From NCBI RefSeq assembly GCF_041438805.1, contig NZ_CP109190.1:3906001-3970000 (forward strand): DNA of 64,000 bases, read 5' to 3'. Position numbers and translations under genes: made by a program. This DNA comes from Streptomyces sp. NBC_01707. Its GTDB lineage: Bacteria > Actinomycetota > Actinomycetes > Streptomycetales > Streptomycetaceae. Each line of letters begins with the position of its first letter. Within the stretch, counting starts at the first letter, position 1. Below are positions 17,839 through 26,242 of this stretch, one piece after another. The notes below the pieces were generated by a model. That model searched no databases, had not been told where the DNA came from, and worked only from the letters and a program-made list of their open reading frames with translations.

Positions 17839-18009
17839 TCAGGCGGCGTCGGAACCGGAGTCGGATCTTTCCATCGCTTCACGGAACCGGGCATATCCGG
17901 CGAGTTCGGTGACATCACCGGTCGTGCGATTACGGGCGGCCCAGCTTCCCCATATCGCAGCACCGAAAGCAGCGAAAAGCGGAATCAGCAACCAGGCGAG
18001 TGCTGCCAT
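17839..18009 (-). CDS. Small single-pass membrane protein, 56 aa
   Basis: A short gene with an excellent GGGAGG ribosome binding site 5 nt before ATG 18009. The product starts with a hydrophobic helix (AALAWLLIPLFAAFGAAIWG, about residues 2-21). A basic patch (AARNRTTG) and an acidic/serine tail (FREAMERSDSGSDAA) follow, so the orientation is probably N-out/C-in. It lies in line between moaE and the PDZ protease on the same strand, 142 nt upstream of the protease start. The role is unknown; a partner of the membrane protease is one possibility. Codon third positions are G/C-rich, as expected of a real gene. Confidence 0.8.
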   Translation of the reverse strand: MAALAWLLIPLFAAFGAAIWGSWAARNRTTGDVTELAGYARFREAMERSDSGSDAA

Positions 18010-18136
18010 CACTACCTCCCCACGCCATGAGCGACCGCAACTGACCGATGAGCAGATTAGTCCTCTGCAGATCCAACGCTCAGGGCAGGGGTGCGGTTAC
18101 GCAAATCGGGGCCGATGTAGCCGGTCCGGTTTGCGC

Positions 18137-18598
18137 TCAGCAGGCGCCCACCCATTCCTCCGTACCGTCCGAGAACCGCTGGTGCTTCCAGATCGGAACC
18201 TCGTGCTTGAGGTCGTCGATGAGCTTGCGGCACGCCGCGAATGCCTCCGCACGGTGCGGGCAGGAGACGGCGACGACGACGGCCAGGTCTCCGACCTCCA
18301 GTTCACCCACTCGGTGGACAGCGGCCAGTGCCCGGACCGGGAACTCGGCGACGACCTTCTCGGCCACCCGGCGCATCTCGTCCTGCGCCGACGGATGGCA
18401 GGAGTAGCCGAGCGCGCCGACGTCCTGACCGCCGTCGTGATTGCGCACCGTGCCGACGAAGAGCGCTGTGCCCCCCGCGGCGTCGTCCCCGGCGGCGCGG
18501 AAGATCTCGTCGACGGACAGCGGCGTGTCCCGGATCTCCAGCAGCCGGATCGGGTCCTGCGCCGCCTGCTCGCCGGGGTGGTCATGGGTGGATGCCAT
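18137..18598 (-). CDS. moaE: Molybdopterin synthase catalytic subunit
   Basis: A 153-aa MoaE, the large subunit that transfers sulfur from MoaD thiocarboxylate to precursor Z to make molybdopterin. Family motifs: ALFVGTVRNHDGG (about residues 44-56), AVHRVGELEVGDLAVVVAV, and PIWKHQ with the catalytic-region lysine near residue 140. ATG 18598 gives the usual length, but there is no good ribosome binding site; ATG 18607 is also in frame. No moaD is adjacent. The pathway partner moeZ lies in this window at 52251. It is downstream of an SDR gene on the same strand. Confidence 0.9.
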   Translation of the reverse strand: MASTHDHPGEQAAQDPIRLLEIRDTPLSVDEIFRAAGDDAAGGTALFVGTVRNHDGGQDVGALGYSCHPSAQDEMRRVAEKVVAEFPVRALAAVHRVGELEVGDLAVVVAVSCPHRAEAFAACRKLIDDLKHEVPIWKHQRFSDGTEEWVGAC

Positions 18599-18735
18599 GG
18601 GGCCCATGGTGCCGCACGGCACCGACATCGCGGAATAGCGCTTTCCACCGGCGGGCCGCCGGCCGCCTTGGAGCCTTCTACAGCCCCGGGGCGCCCCGGC
18701 CCGGTCCTGCCCGCCGTACCGCGGCCGGACACGTC

Positions 18736-19878
18736 TCAGATGCGGCGGCGGGCCTTGCGGGCGCGGCGGACCAGGGCGGCGGTGCCGAGCAGCGCCACGG
18801 TCGCACCGGCGGCGCCGGCCGCGGTGGCGTCCTTGCGGCCGAGCCTGCGCCCCGCGACGGTGTGGCGGCCCTCGACCTCTTCGAGGAGAGCGGCGAGCAC
18901 CTCCTCGTTGGTCCACCCGGGACGCCAGCCGGCGTCGTGCAGACGGCTGACACTGACCACCCAGGGGTGCATCGTGTACGCGAGGTCACCCGCCGGGGAC
19001 GGGGTGAGGCCGATCCGGTGCAGCCGGGCGGCGGCGCCGAGGGCGACCGCGGAGGGCAGCTCCATCCGGCGGACGCCACTGAGCTCCTCGACCTCCTGCT
19101 GTTCCAGCCAGCCGTCGCAGCCGACCGCGAACTCTCCGTCGATCTTCTCCAGCGCGGCGTACTCCAGTGCCGTGACCAGGTCGTCGACGTGGCAGAACTG
19201 CCAGGTGGGGCGCGATCCGGCGACGACCAGGAGGCGCGGCGACTCGAAGTAGCGGGTCAGCGCCGTGTCCGTACCACCGACCAGGACGGTGGGGCGGACC
19301 ACGGTCACATTGAGGCCGGGATGGGCTCGGGGTGCGCGGCGCCCGAGCCGTTCGATCTCCAGGAGGTCGCCGACGCCGGTGGCCTCCGCCGTGGCACGCA
19401 GTTCGGCGTCCTCGGCGAGCGGGATGTCATTGTCGGGAAGCGCCCCGTAGACCATCGCCGAGGTGCAGAGCACGACCCGGTGGACCCCGACGGCCGCGGC
19501 GGCCGTCAGCACGGTCTGGGTGCCGCGGACGTTGTACGCGGTACGGGCGGCGGGGTCGGTCTCGAGGTCGAGATCGAGTGCCAGATGGACGACGACGTCC
19601 GCGCCGCGCAGCTTCTCGGCGATGGCGGGGTCGCGTACGTCGAGGATGTGCCAGATCGCCTCGGAGACCTCGCCGCGGCGCTCGTCGATGGCGATGACCT
19701 GCTTGATCTCCTCGGAAGCCGCGAGGCGTGCGGTGAGCAGCTCACCGACGCCGGTCGCGGCACCGGTGACCGCGACGACGGGGCCGCGGCTCTTGGAGCG
19801 GCTCTTCGACGGTTTGCTCTCGGGCGAAAGGTCGGCCAGGTTTCGCGCTGCGCGAACCTGAGGATCTGGGGAACTCAC
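18736..19878 (-). CDS. NAD-dependent epimerase/dehydratase-like SDR protein
   Basis: A 380-aa extended SDR protein. After a charged N-terminus the Rossmann fold starts with VVAVTGAATGVGELLTARL (GxxGxxG, about residues 34-52). DVVVHLALDLDLE and the NVRGTQTVLTAA helix are typical of the NAD-dependent epimerase family. The usual catalytic YxxxK is not evident after LCTSAMVYG, so activity is uncertain. The C-terminus is Ala/Gly-rich and hydrophobic followed by arginines (TVALLGTAALVRRARKARR), a possible membrane anchor. GTG 19878 has GGAG 7 nt upstream. It is divergent from the DUF2342 gene. Confidence 0.85.
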   Translation of the reverse strand: MSSPDPQVRAARNLADLSPESKPSKSRSKSRGPVVAVTGAATGVGELLTARLAASEEIKQVIAIDERRGEVSEAIWHILDVRDPAIAEKLRGADVVVHLALDLDLETDPAARTAYNVRGTQTVLTAAAAVGVHRVVLCTSAMVYGALPDNDIPLAEDAELRATAEATGVGDLLEIERLGRRAPRAHPGLNVTVVRPTVLVGGTDTALTRYFESPRLLVVAGSRPTWQFCHVDDLVTALEYAALEKIDGEFAVGCDGWLEQQEVEELSGVRRMELPSAVALGAAARLHRIGLTPSPAGDLAYTMHPWVVSVSRLHDAGWRPGWTNEEVLAALLEEVEGRHTVAGRRLGRKDATAAGAAGATVALLGTAALVRRARKARRRI

Positions 19879-20068
19879 CGGGCGTCTCCAGCGGTTGTCT
19901 TCAGTACGTACCCGAATGACGCGTACGTACCAGGTGGCGTCCATCCTGCCGCAGGCCGGGAGTCGGCGGAGCACTGAGGCCCCGAGCGGGCTTGGTGTCT
20001 ACGCTGGATGGTGATGTCGGGCAGTCGCCGTCGGTTCGAGCCGGCGGCCCTACGAGCCGAGGAAACCC

Positions 20069-21526
20069 GTGAGTGACACCCCATTCGGATTCGGCCTTCC
20101 GCCGGAGGAGCCGGAAGACGGCGACGAGGGCAAGAAGAAGGACCCCGCCGGAGGTGGGCAGGGTTCGGGCGGGCCTGCGAACCCGTTCGGCTTCGGGCCG
20201 GGCGCGGGCGGGGACAACCCGTTCGCGGCGATGTTCGGCACGATGAACCCGAACGACCTGGGAGCCGCCTTCCAGCAGCTCGGCCAGATGCTGAGCTACG
20301 AGGGCGGTCCCGTGAACTGGGACATGGCCAAGCAGATCGCCCGCCAGACGGTCGCCCAGGGCACCCCGGACGGCACGAAGGACGCGAGCGTCGGTCCGTC
20401 GGAGCGGGCCGCGGTCGACGAGGCCCTGCGGCTGGCCGATCTCTGGCTGGACGGGGTGACGTCGATGCCGTCCGGTTCCGTCTCGACCGTGGCGTGGAGC
20501 CGTGCGGAGTGGGTCGAGGCGTCCCTCCCCGCCTGGCAGAAGCTGGTCGACCCGGTGGCTGAGCGCGTCGGCCTCGCCATGGGCGATGTGCTCCCCGAGG
20601 AGATGCAGGCGATGGCCGGCCCGCTGATCGGCATGATGCGGTCGATGGGCGGCGCGATGTTCGGCCAGCAGATCGGGCAGGCCGTGGGCGTGCTGGCGGG
20701 CGAGGTCGTCGGTTCGACCGATATCGGACTTCCGCTGGGCCCGGCCGGAAAGGCCGCGCTGCTTCCGCTGAACGTCGAGCGATTCGGCAAGGACCTGAGC
20801 GTGCCGCAGGACGAGGTGCGGCTGTATCTCGCCCTGCGTGAGGCCGCCCACCAGCGGCTCTTCGCTCATGTGCCGTGGCTGCGCTCGCACCTTTTCGGCG
20901 CGGTCGAGGGGTACGCGCGCGGCATCAAGGTCGACACCAGCAAGCTGGAGGACGTGGTCGGCCAGTTCGACCCGTCGCAGCCCGAGCAGCTGCAGGACGC
21001 CCTTCAGCAAGGCATGTTCCAACCGGAGGACACGCCGGAGCAGAAGGCCGCGCTGGCCCGGCTGGAGACGGCGCTGGCCCTGGTCGAGGGCTGGGTCGAC
21101 GCGGTGGTGCACGAGGCCGCGAAGGCCCGGCTGACGTCGGCCGACGCACTGCGCGAGACGATGCGCAGGCGGCGCGCCTCCGGCGGTCCCGCCGAACAGA
21201 CCTTCGCCACACTGATCGGCCTCCAGCTGCGACCGCGGCGGCTGCGGGACGCCTCGCGCCTGTGGGCGTCGCTCACGGACGCGCGCGGTCTCGACGGTCG
21301 CGACGCGCTCTGGGCGCACCCGGACATGCTGCCGACCGCCGGTGACCTGGACGACCCGGACGGGTTCGTGCACCACGAGCACCTGGACTTCTCCGAGCTG
21401 GACAAGATGCTCGGCGACGCCGCGAAGGGTAGCCAGACGCCCGCGGACGACCGGAGCGACGCCGGTGACCGGGGCGACGCGGACGGCAAGGGCGGCAACG
21501 ACGGCAAGGACGAGACCGAACAGTGA
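20069..21526 (+). CDS. DUF2342 zinc-dependent metalloprotease-like protein
   Basis: A 485-aa protein of the actinobacterial DUF2342 family, annotated elsewhere as zinc-dependent metalloprotease or F420-associated hydrolase. It begins with a Gly/Pro-rich, Asp/Glu-rich disordered region including NPFGFGPGAGGDNPF, then the conserved region from about residue 85. The signature LREAAHQRLFAHVPWLR (about residues 254-270) resembles a metal-binding helix. The C-terminus is acidic and Gly/Lys-rich. GTG 20069 has GAGGAAA 4-5 nt upstream. Its stop overlaps the Nudix start (GTGA), so they are translationally coupled. The mycobacterial homologue Rv3195 keeps the neighbourhood. Substrate unknown. Confidence 0.87.
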   Translation: MSDTPFGFGLPPEEPEDGDEGKKKDPAGGGQGSGGPANPFGFGPGAGGDNPFAAMFGTMNPNDLGAAFQQLGQMLSYEGGPVNWDMAKQIARQTVAQGTPDGTKDASVGPSERAAVDEALRLADLWLDGVTSMPSGSVSTVAWSRAEWVEASLPAWQKLVDPVAERVGLAMGDVLPEEMQAMAGPLIGMMRSMGGAMFGQQIGQAVGVLAGEVVGSTDIGLPLGPAGKAALLPLNVERFGKDLSVPQDEVRLYLALREAAHQRLFAHVPWLRSHLFGAVEGYARGIKVDTSKLEDVVGQFDPSQPEQLQDALQQGMFQPEDTPEQKAALARLETALALVEGWVDAVVHEAAKARLTSADALRETMRRRRASGGPAEQTFATLIGLQLRPRRLRDASRLWASLTDARGLDGRDALWAHPDMLPTAGDLDDPDGFVHHEHLDFSELDKMLGDAAKGSQTPADDRSDAGDRGDADGKGGNDGKDETEQ

Positions 21527-22077
21527 GCCTGTACGACGACGCGGTACTCGTGCTGAAGACGTACGAGTCTTCGGCCGACCCCGACCAGGAGCAGCTGCGC
21601 CAGGTCTATCTGGACCATCTGTCGCGGCACCCGGACGGTATGTGGAAGGCCTGCGGGGCCGGGCATCTGACAGCCAGCGCGCTGGTCGTCGATCCGGAGC
21701 GCGGCCGGGTTCTGCTGACGCTGCACCGGAAGCTGCAGATGTGGCTGCAGATGGGCGGGCACTGCGAGCCCGAGGACGACACGCTGGCTGCCGCGGCGCT
21801 GCGTGAAGCCACCGAGGAATCCGGCATCAGCGGTCTGACGCTGCTGTCGGGAGGTCCGGTGGCGCTGGACCGGCATGCGATCCCGGCGCCCTGCCACTGG
21901 CATCTGGATGTGCAGTACGCGGCACTGGCTCCGTCGGGCGCCACGGAGCAGATCAGCGACGAGTCGCTCGATCTGCACTGGTTCGCGTACGACGAGGTGG
22001 CCGAGGTGGCCGACGCCTCGGTCGTACGCCTGGTCGCGCGCGCACGCGCGGCTCTGGAGGACGGCCGGCAGCCGTAA
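21523..22077 (+). CDS. Nudix hydrolase
   Basis: A 184-aa Nudix protein. The Nudix box reads GGHCEPEDDTLAAAALREAT then EESGI (about residues 77-101), with the REATEE core that binds Mg. HDGMWKACGAGHLTASA-like N-terminal residues and an HWHLDVQYAAL strand fit the NUDIX fold. The GTG start overlaps the preceding stop by 4 nt, making a two-gene operon with DUF2342. A strong terminator follows 10 nt after the stop. The nucleotide-diphosphate substrate cannot be told from sequence. Confidence 0.9.
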   Translation: MSLYDDAVLVLKTYESSADPDQEQLRQVYLDHLSRHPDGMWKACGAGHLTASALVVDPERGRVLLTLHRKLQMWLQMGGHCEPEDDTLAAAALREATEESGISGLTLLSGGPVALDRHAIPAPCHWHLDVQYAALAPSGATEQISDESLDLHWFAYDEVAEVADASVVRLVARARAALEDGRQP

Positions 22078-22087
22078 CGGACCGCAG

Positions 22088-22127
22088 CGGACAAGGGGCG
22101 GCCTCCCAGGAGGTCGCCCCTTGTCCG
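22088..22127. terminator. Terminator between Nudix and AIM24 genes
   Basis: A 19-bp stem starting CGGACAAGGGGCGG, with one G.T pair and a 2-nt centre, between convergent genes; usable in both directions. Confidence 0.85.
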
Positions 22128-22144
22128 TGTCCGCGCGGTGCGGT

Positions 22145-22900
22145 TCAGTTCCAGGCGTTGTTCTGGTTCTGGGCGTGCGCTCCCTGCTGGCCCATGCCGT
22201 ACTGGGCGCGCAGCCCCTGGCCGATCTGGGCGCTCTGCGGGGGCAGTACCTCGCTGGGCTGGACCAGGGCGAAGCCCTGTCCGAGGAAGCTCAGCTCCCA
22301 GCCCTCGCCGGTGTTGCCACGCCGCCGCCAGACCCCGGAGGAGTGCGTCTGGGCCTGCATCTGCACCCGCAGCGAGCTGGACCAGGCGACGATCGCATCG
22401 GCGTCGACGTTGACGTACTTGTCGGGCGTGACCTGCATCATCAGCGGCTGGCCGGAGGTCATCAGCGCGACCTTGCCGGTGCCGGAGATGTTGAGCTGGT
22501 ACTTGCCGGTGCCCGAGATGCCGTACTGGCTGTCCACGGCGATGACCTCGGTGTGCAGCGACGAGTCGAGCGCCAGGACGTAGGCGCTGTCCACCGTCAT
22601 GCCGTCATGGTCCACGTCCACGACATGGACGTACTGCGCCAGGTTTGCGAGGTAGACGGTGCCCTGCCCGGAGCAGCGCATCAGGTCGAGGCCCTCACCG
22701 GTGCTCGCGCGGGCCCGGCGCTGCCCGTGCGACTGGTACTCGCCGTCGAACTCCATCAGCCCCTGATAGGCGACCATGGCGCCCTTGCGGGCGAGGACGT
22801 CGTCGCGACCGGTCAGCGAGACCCGCAGGAGCTGCGGGTTCTGCACGGTGTACCGCTCCTGGGACTGCTGTTCCGTGTAGCTGAAAAGCGGACTCTGCAT
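22145..22900 (-). CDS. AIM24-family protein (third of three)
   Basis: A 251-aa beta-rich AIM24-domain protein. It shows repeated short strands typical of the family: LLRVSLTGRDDVLARKGAMV (about residues 25-44), DLMRCSGQGTVYLAN (about 73-87), VLALDSSL, and VALMTSGQPLMMQV. The C-terminal 40 residues are Gln/Asn/Gly-rich, ending in an Ala-Gln-Asn tail. No signal peptide is present. The ribosome binding site is GGGGGAG, 8 nt before ATG 22900. It is 19 nt downstream of another AIM24 gene and belongs to a three-gene run headed by a TerD-AIM24 fusion. The biochemical role is unknown. Confidence 0.87.
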   Translation of the reverse strand: MQSPLFSYTEQQSQERYTVQNPQLLRVSLTGRDDVLARKGAMVAYQGLMEFDGEYQSHGQRRARASTGEGLDLMRCSGQGTVYLANLAQYVHVVDVDHDGMTVDSAYVLALDSSLHTEVIAVDSQYGISGTGKYQLNISGTGKVALMTSGQPLMMQVTPDKYVNVDADAIVAWSSSLRVQMQAQTHSSGVWRRRGNTGEGWELSFLGQGFALVQPSEVLPPQSAQIGQGLRAQYGMGQQGAHAQNQNNAWN

Positions 22901-22919
22901 GGTGTGTTCTCCCTCCCCC

Positions 22920-23600
22920 TCAGTTCCGGATCCGCAGGCGGTCCGTACTGTCCTCGCTCGGCTGGACGACGACGATGCCCTGACCGGAGAACGCCATCTG
23001 GTACGCCTCGCCGCTTCCGCGCCCGATGAGCGAGGAGGCCTTGAAGCTGCGCTTGCCCTTCACCTTGAGGTTCGGGGACCACGCCACGAGGGCGTCCGGG
23101 TCGACGTAGGTCTCGTCGTCGCCGCGTCCGCAGTCCACGACGATCGGCGTGCCGCGCGAGGTGATGGCGACCCAGCCGGTGCCGGCGATGCAGACGTTCC
23201 ACAGGCCCTGGCCGGCGAACTTGGCCAGCCCCTTGACCCGCTCGACGCCCCAGGTGAGGTGGCCGTCGAACGCCAGGACGTTGGTGCCGTTGACCGAGAG
23301 GGAGTCGTTGTTGAGATTGATGACGACCACATCGGCGCCGTAGTCGGCGAGGTAGAGCAGCCCGTCACCGGCGCACTTCATCAGGGGTGCGCCCTCGCCG
23401 GTGATCCACTGGGAGGCGATCTGACGGACGGCGGGCGGATTCGGTTCGTACTGGATGAAGCCCTCGTACGACACCATCGAGCCGGTACGGGCGAAGAGGT
23501 CCTGGCCGGTGGCCATGGCGACCTTGAGCATCGTGCGGCCGTGGTTCTCCATCCGGGCCGTGACGGGGGTCGGGGCGAAGCCCGCGAGTTGCTGGTTCAT
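22920..23600 (-). CDS. AIM24-family protein (second of three)
   Basis: A 226-aa AIM24-domain protein paralogous to its two neighbours. Shared positions include MLKVAMATGQDLFARTGSMV (about residues 24-43), PLMKCAGDGLLYLADYG, VLAFDGHLTWGVERVKG, and the terminal AFSGQGIVVVQPSED motif also found in the other two as GFALVQPSE and NFIVVQPYE. ATG 23600 has GGGAG 6 nt upstream and starts 11 nt after the upstream gene's stop. It forms one operon with genes at 23612 and 22145. Confidence 0.87.
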   Translation of the reverse strand: MNQQLAGFAPTPVTARMENHGRTMLKVAMATGQDLFARTGSMVSYEGFIQYEPNPPAVRQIASQWITGEGAPLMKCAGDGLLYLADYGADVVVINLNNDSLSVNGTNVLAFDGHLTWGVERVKGLAKFAGQGLWNVCIAGTGWVAITSRGTPIVVDCGRGDDETYVDPDALVAWSPNLKVKGKRSFKASSLIGRGSGEAYQMAFSGQGIVVVQPSEDSTDRLRIRN

Positions 23601-23611
23601 GACGGGCTCCC

Positions 23612-25222
23612 TCAGACCTCGTAGGGCTGGACGACGATGAAGTTGCCGGGGGCTCCCCGGAACTGGAGGTTCACGGTCTCCCCGCTGTGCCCGGGGTACG
23701 CGTTGCGGCGCAGCCGGACCTGGCTGGAGATGATCACCTGGGACGCCGACGACCAGGCCACGATGGCGTTGCAGTCGGCGAACGTGGTCGGTGTGACCGG
23801 CAGGACGACGGGTACGCCGTGGGTCTTGACGATGACCGTCCCGGTGCCCTGGAACTGCATGGTGAACAGGGCACCACCGGGGATGCCGTGGCCCTCGATC
23901 CTGCGGACCTCGTGCTGCAGCGACTCGTCGAAGGCGAGAACGCTCTCCGCCGAGACACAGATGCCGTCGCCCTGGAGCTCGATGGCGTGCAGATGGGAGC
24001 CGTCCTCGGCGAGGAAGACCTGCCCCCGGCCGGTACAGCGCATCAGCTGCATCTCCTGGCCGGTGGCGTTGCCGACGATGCGGCCGGCGAAACCGGCGCC
24101 CTTGTAGCTGAAGTCGACCTTGCCCTGGTACATCACCATGGAGCCCTGTCGGGCGAGCACCGGCGTACCGCCCATGGTGAGGTCGACCCGCATGAGCTGC
24201 TGGTTCTGCGGGGTCCAACGCTGGCCGGTGGCCGTCTCCTTGTACGGCTGGAGCGCGGCCTGCAGGCCGGCACCGGCCTGCGGCACCCCTTGCGGTACGC
24301 CCTGGGGCATGCCGGGGGGCTGCTGCCCGTACTGAGGCGGAGCCTGCTGCCCGTAGGGGGCGGCGGGTACGGGCTGGCCCGGGACCTGTCCGAACTGCGG
24401 CTGCTGGGGCGGCTGGCCCGGCTGCCCGTACGGAGCCGGGGCCGGCGCGGGCGGCGGTACGGTGCCACCCATCGGCGGCATCGGCGCCGCGATCGTCGGC
24501 GCTGCATGCATCTGCTGCTGCGGGGTGGGGGCCGGAGCCTGCGCCGCCGGGGCCCCGAAGGAAGGGGCGGGCTGCGGGACTTGGGGGGCCTGCGGGGCAG
24601 CCGGAGCGCCGAAGGACGGGGCCGGGGCGGTCGCCTGCGGGGGCGGGGCGAACGACGGGGCCGCTGTCTGCTGTTGCGGCGCGGCGGGCGCCTCCTCGGC
24701 GACCTCACCGCCGAAGTTCTTCAGCAGCGCGTCGAGGCCACCGTCGAATCCCTGGCCGACGGCCGCGAACCGCCAGACGTCCTTCAGATAGAAGTCGCCC
24801 AGCATCACCGCACGCTCGGTGGTGAACTCGGAGCCGGTGAAGGCGTACCTGACGACTTCCTCGCCACCCGCGACGATGCGGATGTACCCCGGACCGACCT
24901 GCGACATCTGTCCCGCGCCGTCGATGGTCGCGGTGAACGACAGCTTGTGGATGTTCGCCGGAATACGGTCCAGCGTGACGCGGAACGACTCGGTGTCACC
25001 GGCCTGGGCACCAAGGAGCTGAATGGACTCCTCGGGCGACTTCGGCTGGTTGAAGAAGATGAAATACCGGTCGTCGGAGAGCTGCTCATTGGCATCGAGG
25101 CCGAAGCAGCTGATGTCAAAGGTCAGTCCCGGGCCGGAGATCTGCACACCTACGTACAGGTCCGTCCCCGGCGTGAGATCGCTGATCTTGGCCTTGTGGC
25201 CGCGTTGAAATTCCCTTGCCAT
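23612..25222 (-). CDS. TerD-AIM24 fusion protein
   Basis: A 536-aa two-domain protein. Residues 1-190 are a TerD domain of the tellurite-resistance/stress family: LYVGVQISGPGLTFDISCFG, DDRYFIFFNQPKSPE, and AVMLGDFYLKDVWRF. TerD domains usually bind calcium. Residues about 195-345 form a Pro/Gln/Ala-rich linker with APSFGAPAA-like repeats. Residues about 350-536 are an AIM24 domain (LMRVDLTMGGTPVLARQGSM, ending GNFIVVQPYEV). It is the first gene of a three-gene operon whose other members are stand-alone AIM24 proteins. No signal peptide. ATG 25222 matches the common TerD N-terminus (MAREFQRGHK). Confidence 0.9.
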   Translation of the reverse strand: MAREFQRGHKAKISDLTPGTDLYVGVQISGPGLTFDISCFGLDANEQLSDDRYFIFFNQPKSPEESIQLLGAQAGDTESFRVTLDRIPANIHKLSFTATIDGAGQMSQVGPGYIRIVAGGEEVVRYAFTGSEFTTERAVMLGDFYLKDVWRFAAVGQGFDGGLDALLKNFGGEVAEEAPAAPQQQTAAPSFAPPPQATAPAPSFGAPAAPQAPQVPQPAPSFGAPAAQAPAPTPQQQMHAAPTIAAPMPPMGGTVPPPAPAPAPYGQPGQPPQQPQFGQVPGQPVPAAPYGQQAPPQYGQQPPGMPQGVPQGVPQAGAGLQAALQPYKETATGQRWTPQNQQLMRVDLTMGGTPVLARQGSMVMYQGKVDFSYKGAGFAGRIVGNATGQEMQLMRCTGRGQVFLAEDGSHLHAIELQGDGICVSAESVLAFDESLQHEVRRIEGHGIPGGALFTMQFQGTGTVIVKTHGVPVVLPVTPTTFADCNAIVAWSSASQVIISSQVRLRRNAYPGHSGETVNLQFRGAPGNFIVVQPYEV

Positions 25223-25329
25223 GCGTAACGACCGTCCCCCATCCCGAATGTAAATGCGTCGCGCCAGGCTAGCCGCAAACTCCGACATTGAGCTGAGTCG
25301 GTACACACCCGGTACACAATCACCGAAGG

Positions 25330-25953
25330 TCACTCGCTTCGGGCGGCCGGCAGATGCGGCAACCGGTCGGCCGCCACCACTCCTTCGAGATAGCCGCGAG
25401 CCCGCTCGGTCCGCGGGTACGCCTCCAGCAGCCGCCAGAACCGCGGACCATGACCGGGGACCAGGAGATGCGCGAGCTCGTGGACGAGCACGTAGTCGAC
25501 GACGTACTCCGGCATGCCCTGCAACCGGTGCGACAGACGGATGCTGCCCTCCGCCGGTGTGCAGGACCCCCATCGGGTGTTCTGGTTGGTCACCCACCGC
25601 ACCGACACAGGTCTGGCCCGGCCGTCGAAATACAGGTCGGACAACCGCTCGGCACGCTCGGCGAGTTCGCTGTCACCGAGGATGCGCTTGCTCTCCTGGG
25701 CCGCGAGTTTGTCGAGCATCACGCTCACCCAGCGCTGCTCCTCCGCCTCCGACATCCTGGCGGGGATCAGCACGATGGTGCGGTCGCCCTCCCGGTACGC
25801 GGAGACCGTTCTGCTGCGGCGGCTGCTCCTGCGGACCTCGACCGCGCTCGTCGCCGAGACGCGGGGCGGATGGCTGGCCGCGCTGCGCTGATAATGTCCG
25901 GCGCTGCGCGCGGAGGTCTCGCCGGCGAAGCCGGGTGACGGGTCGGCGGGCAC
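25330..25953 (-). CDS. YgjP/M48-type zinc metallopeptidase
   Basis: A protein of about 207 aa with the zinc site HELAHLLVPGHGPRFW (about residues 160-175): HELAH plus a downstream histidine. Upstream is NQNTRWGSCTPAEGSIRLSH, diagnostic of the YgjP (DUF45) family. The N-terminal 40 residues are Ser/Arg-rich and poorly conserved-looking. The GTG 25953 start has no clear ribosome binding site, so the true start may be internal. Cytosolic by sequence. It is divergent from a ThiF-like gene across about 290 nt containing short tandem repeats. Substrate unknown. Confidence 0.82.
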   Translation of the reverse strand: MPADPSPGFAGETSARSAGHYQRSAASHPPRVSATSAVEVRRSSRRSRTVSAYREGDRTIVLIPARMSEAEEQRWVSVMLDKLAAQESKRILGDSELAERAERLSDLYFDGRARPVSVRWVTNQNTRWGSCTPAEGSIRLSHRLQGMPEYVVDYVLVHELAHLLVPGHGPRFWRLLEAYPRTERARGYLEGVVAADRLPHLPAARSE

Positions 25954-26138
25954 GCCACGACGTTACCCGCTGTCAGTACGGGAAGTCCCGCCCCCGGGGC
26001 GGTTGACGCTTGATCCACTCCACGGCATGCACCATTTGAACGACTAATGCCCCCACCTGTGGACAACTTTCTGCACGTTTCGACGCCTGCCCGCATTCTG
26101 GCAACGGATCTCGCGAAGCTCCGGCCACGCCTCGCGCA

Positions 26139-26191
26139 CAGAGATCGCGGAGCGACCGCAGAGCGATCACAGAGATCGCGCAGAGATCGCG
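26139..26191. repeat. Short direct repeats upstream of the ThiF-like gene
   Basis: The 11-mer CAGAGATCGCG occurs at 26139-26149, 26170-26180 and 26181-26191. The last two are tandem, and a degenerate copy lies between the first and second. It lies 50-100 nt before the ThiF-like start in a gene-free gap, so it may bind a regulator or be simple slippage. Confidence 0.7.
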
Positions 26192-26242
26192 CACGGACCG
26201 CACCGACGCCGGCCGGCACGACGGACAGAGACCGGGGAAACC

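Noticed and set aside
26139..26191. Possible CRISPR-like repeat-spacer pattern
   Set aside because: Repeats are only 11 nt and mostly tandem, with no spacers of constant length and no cas genes.
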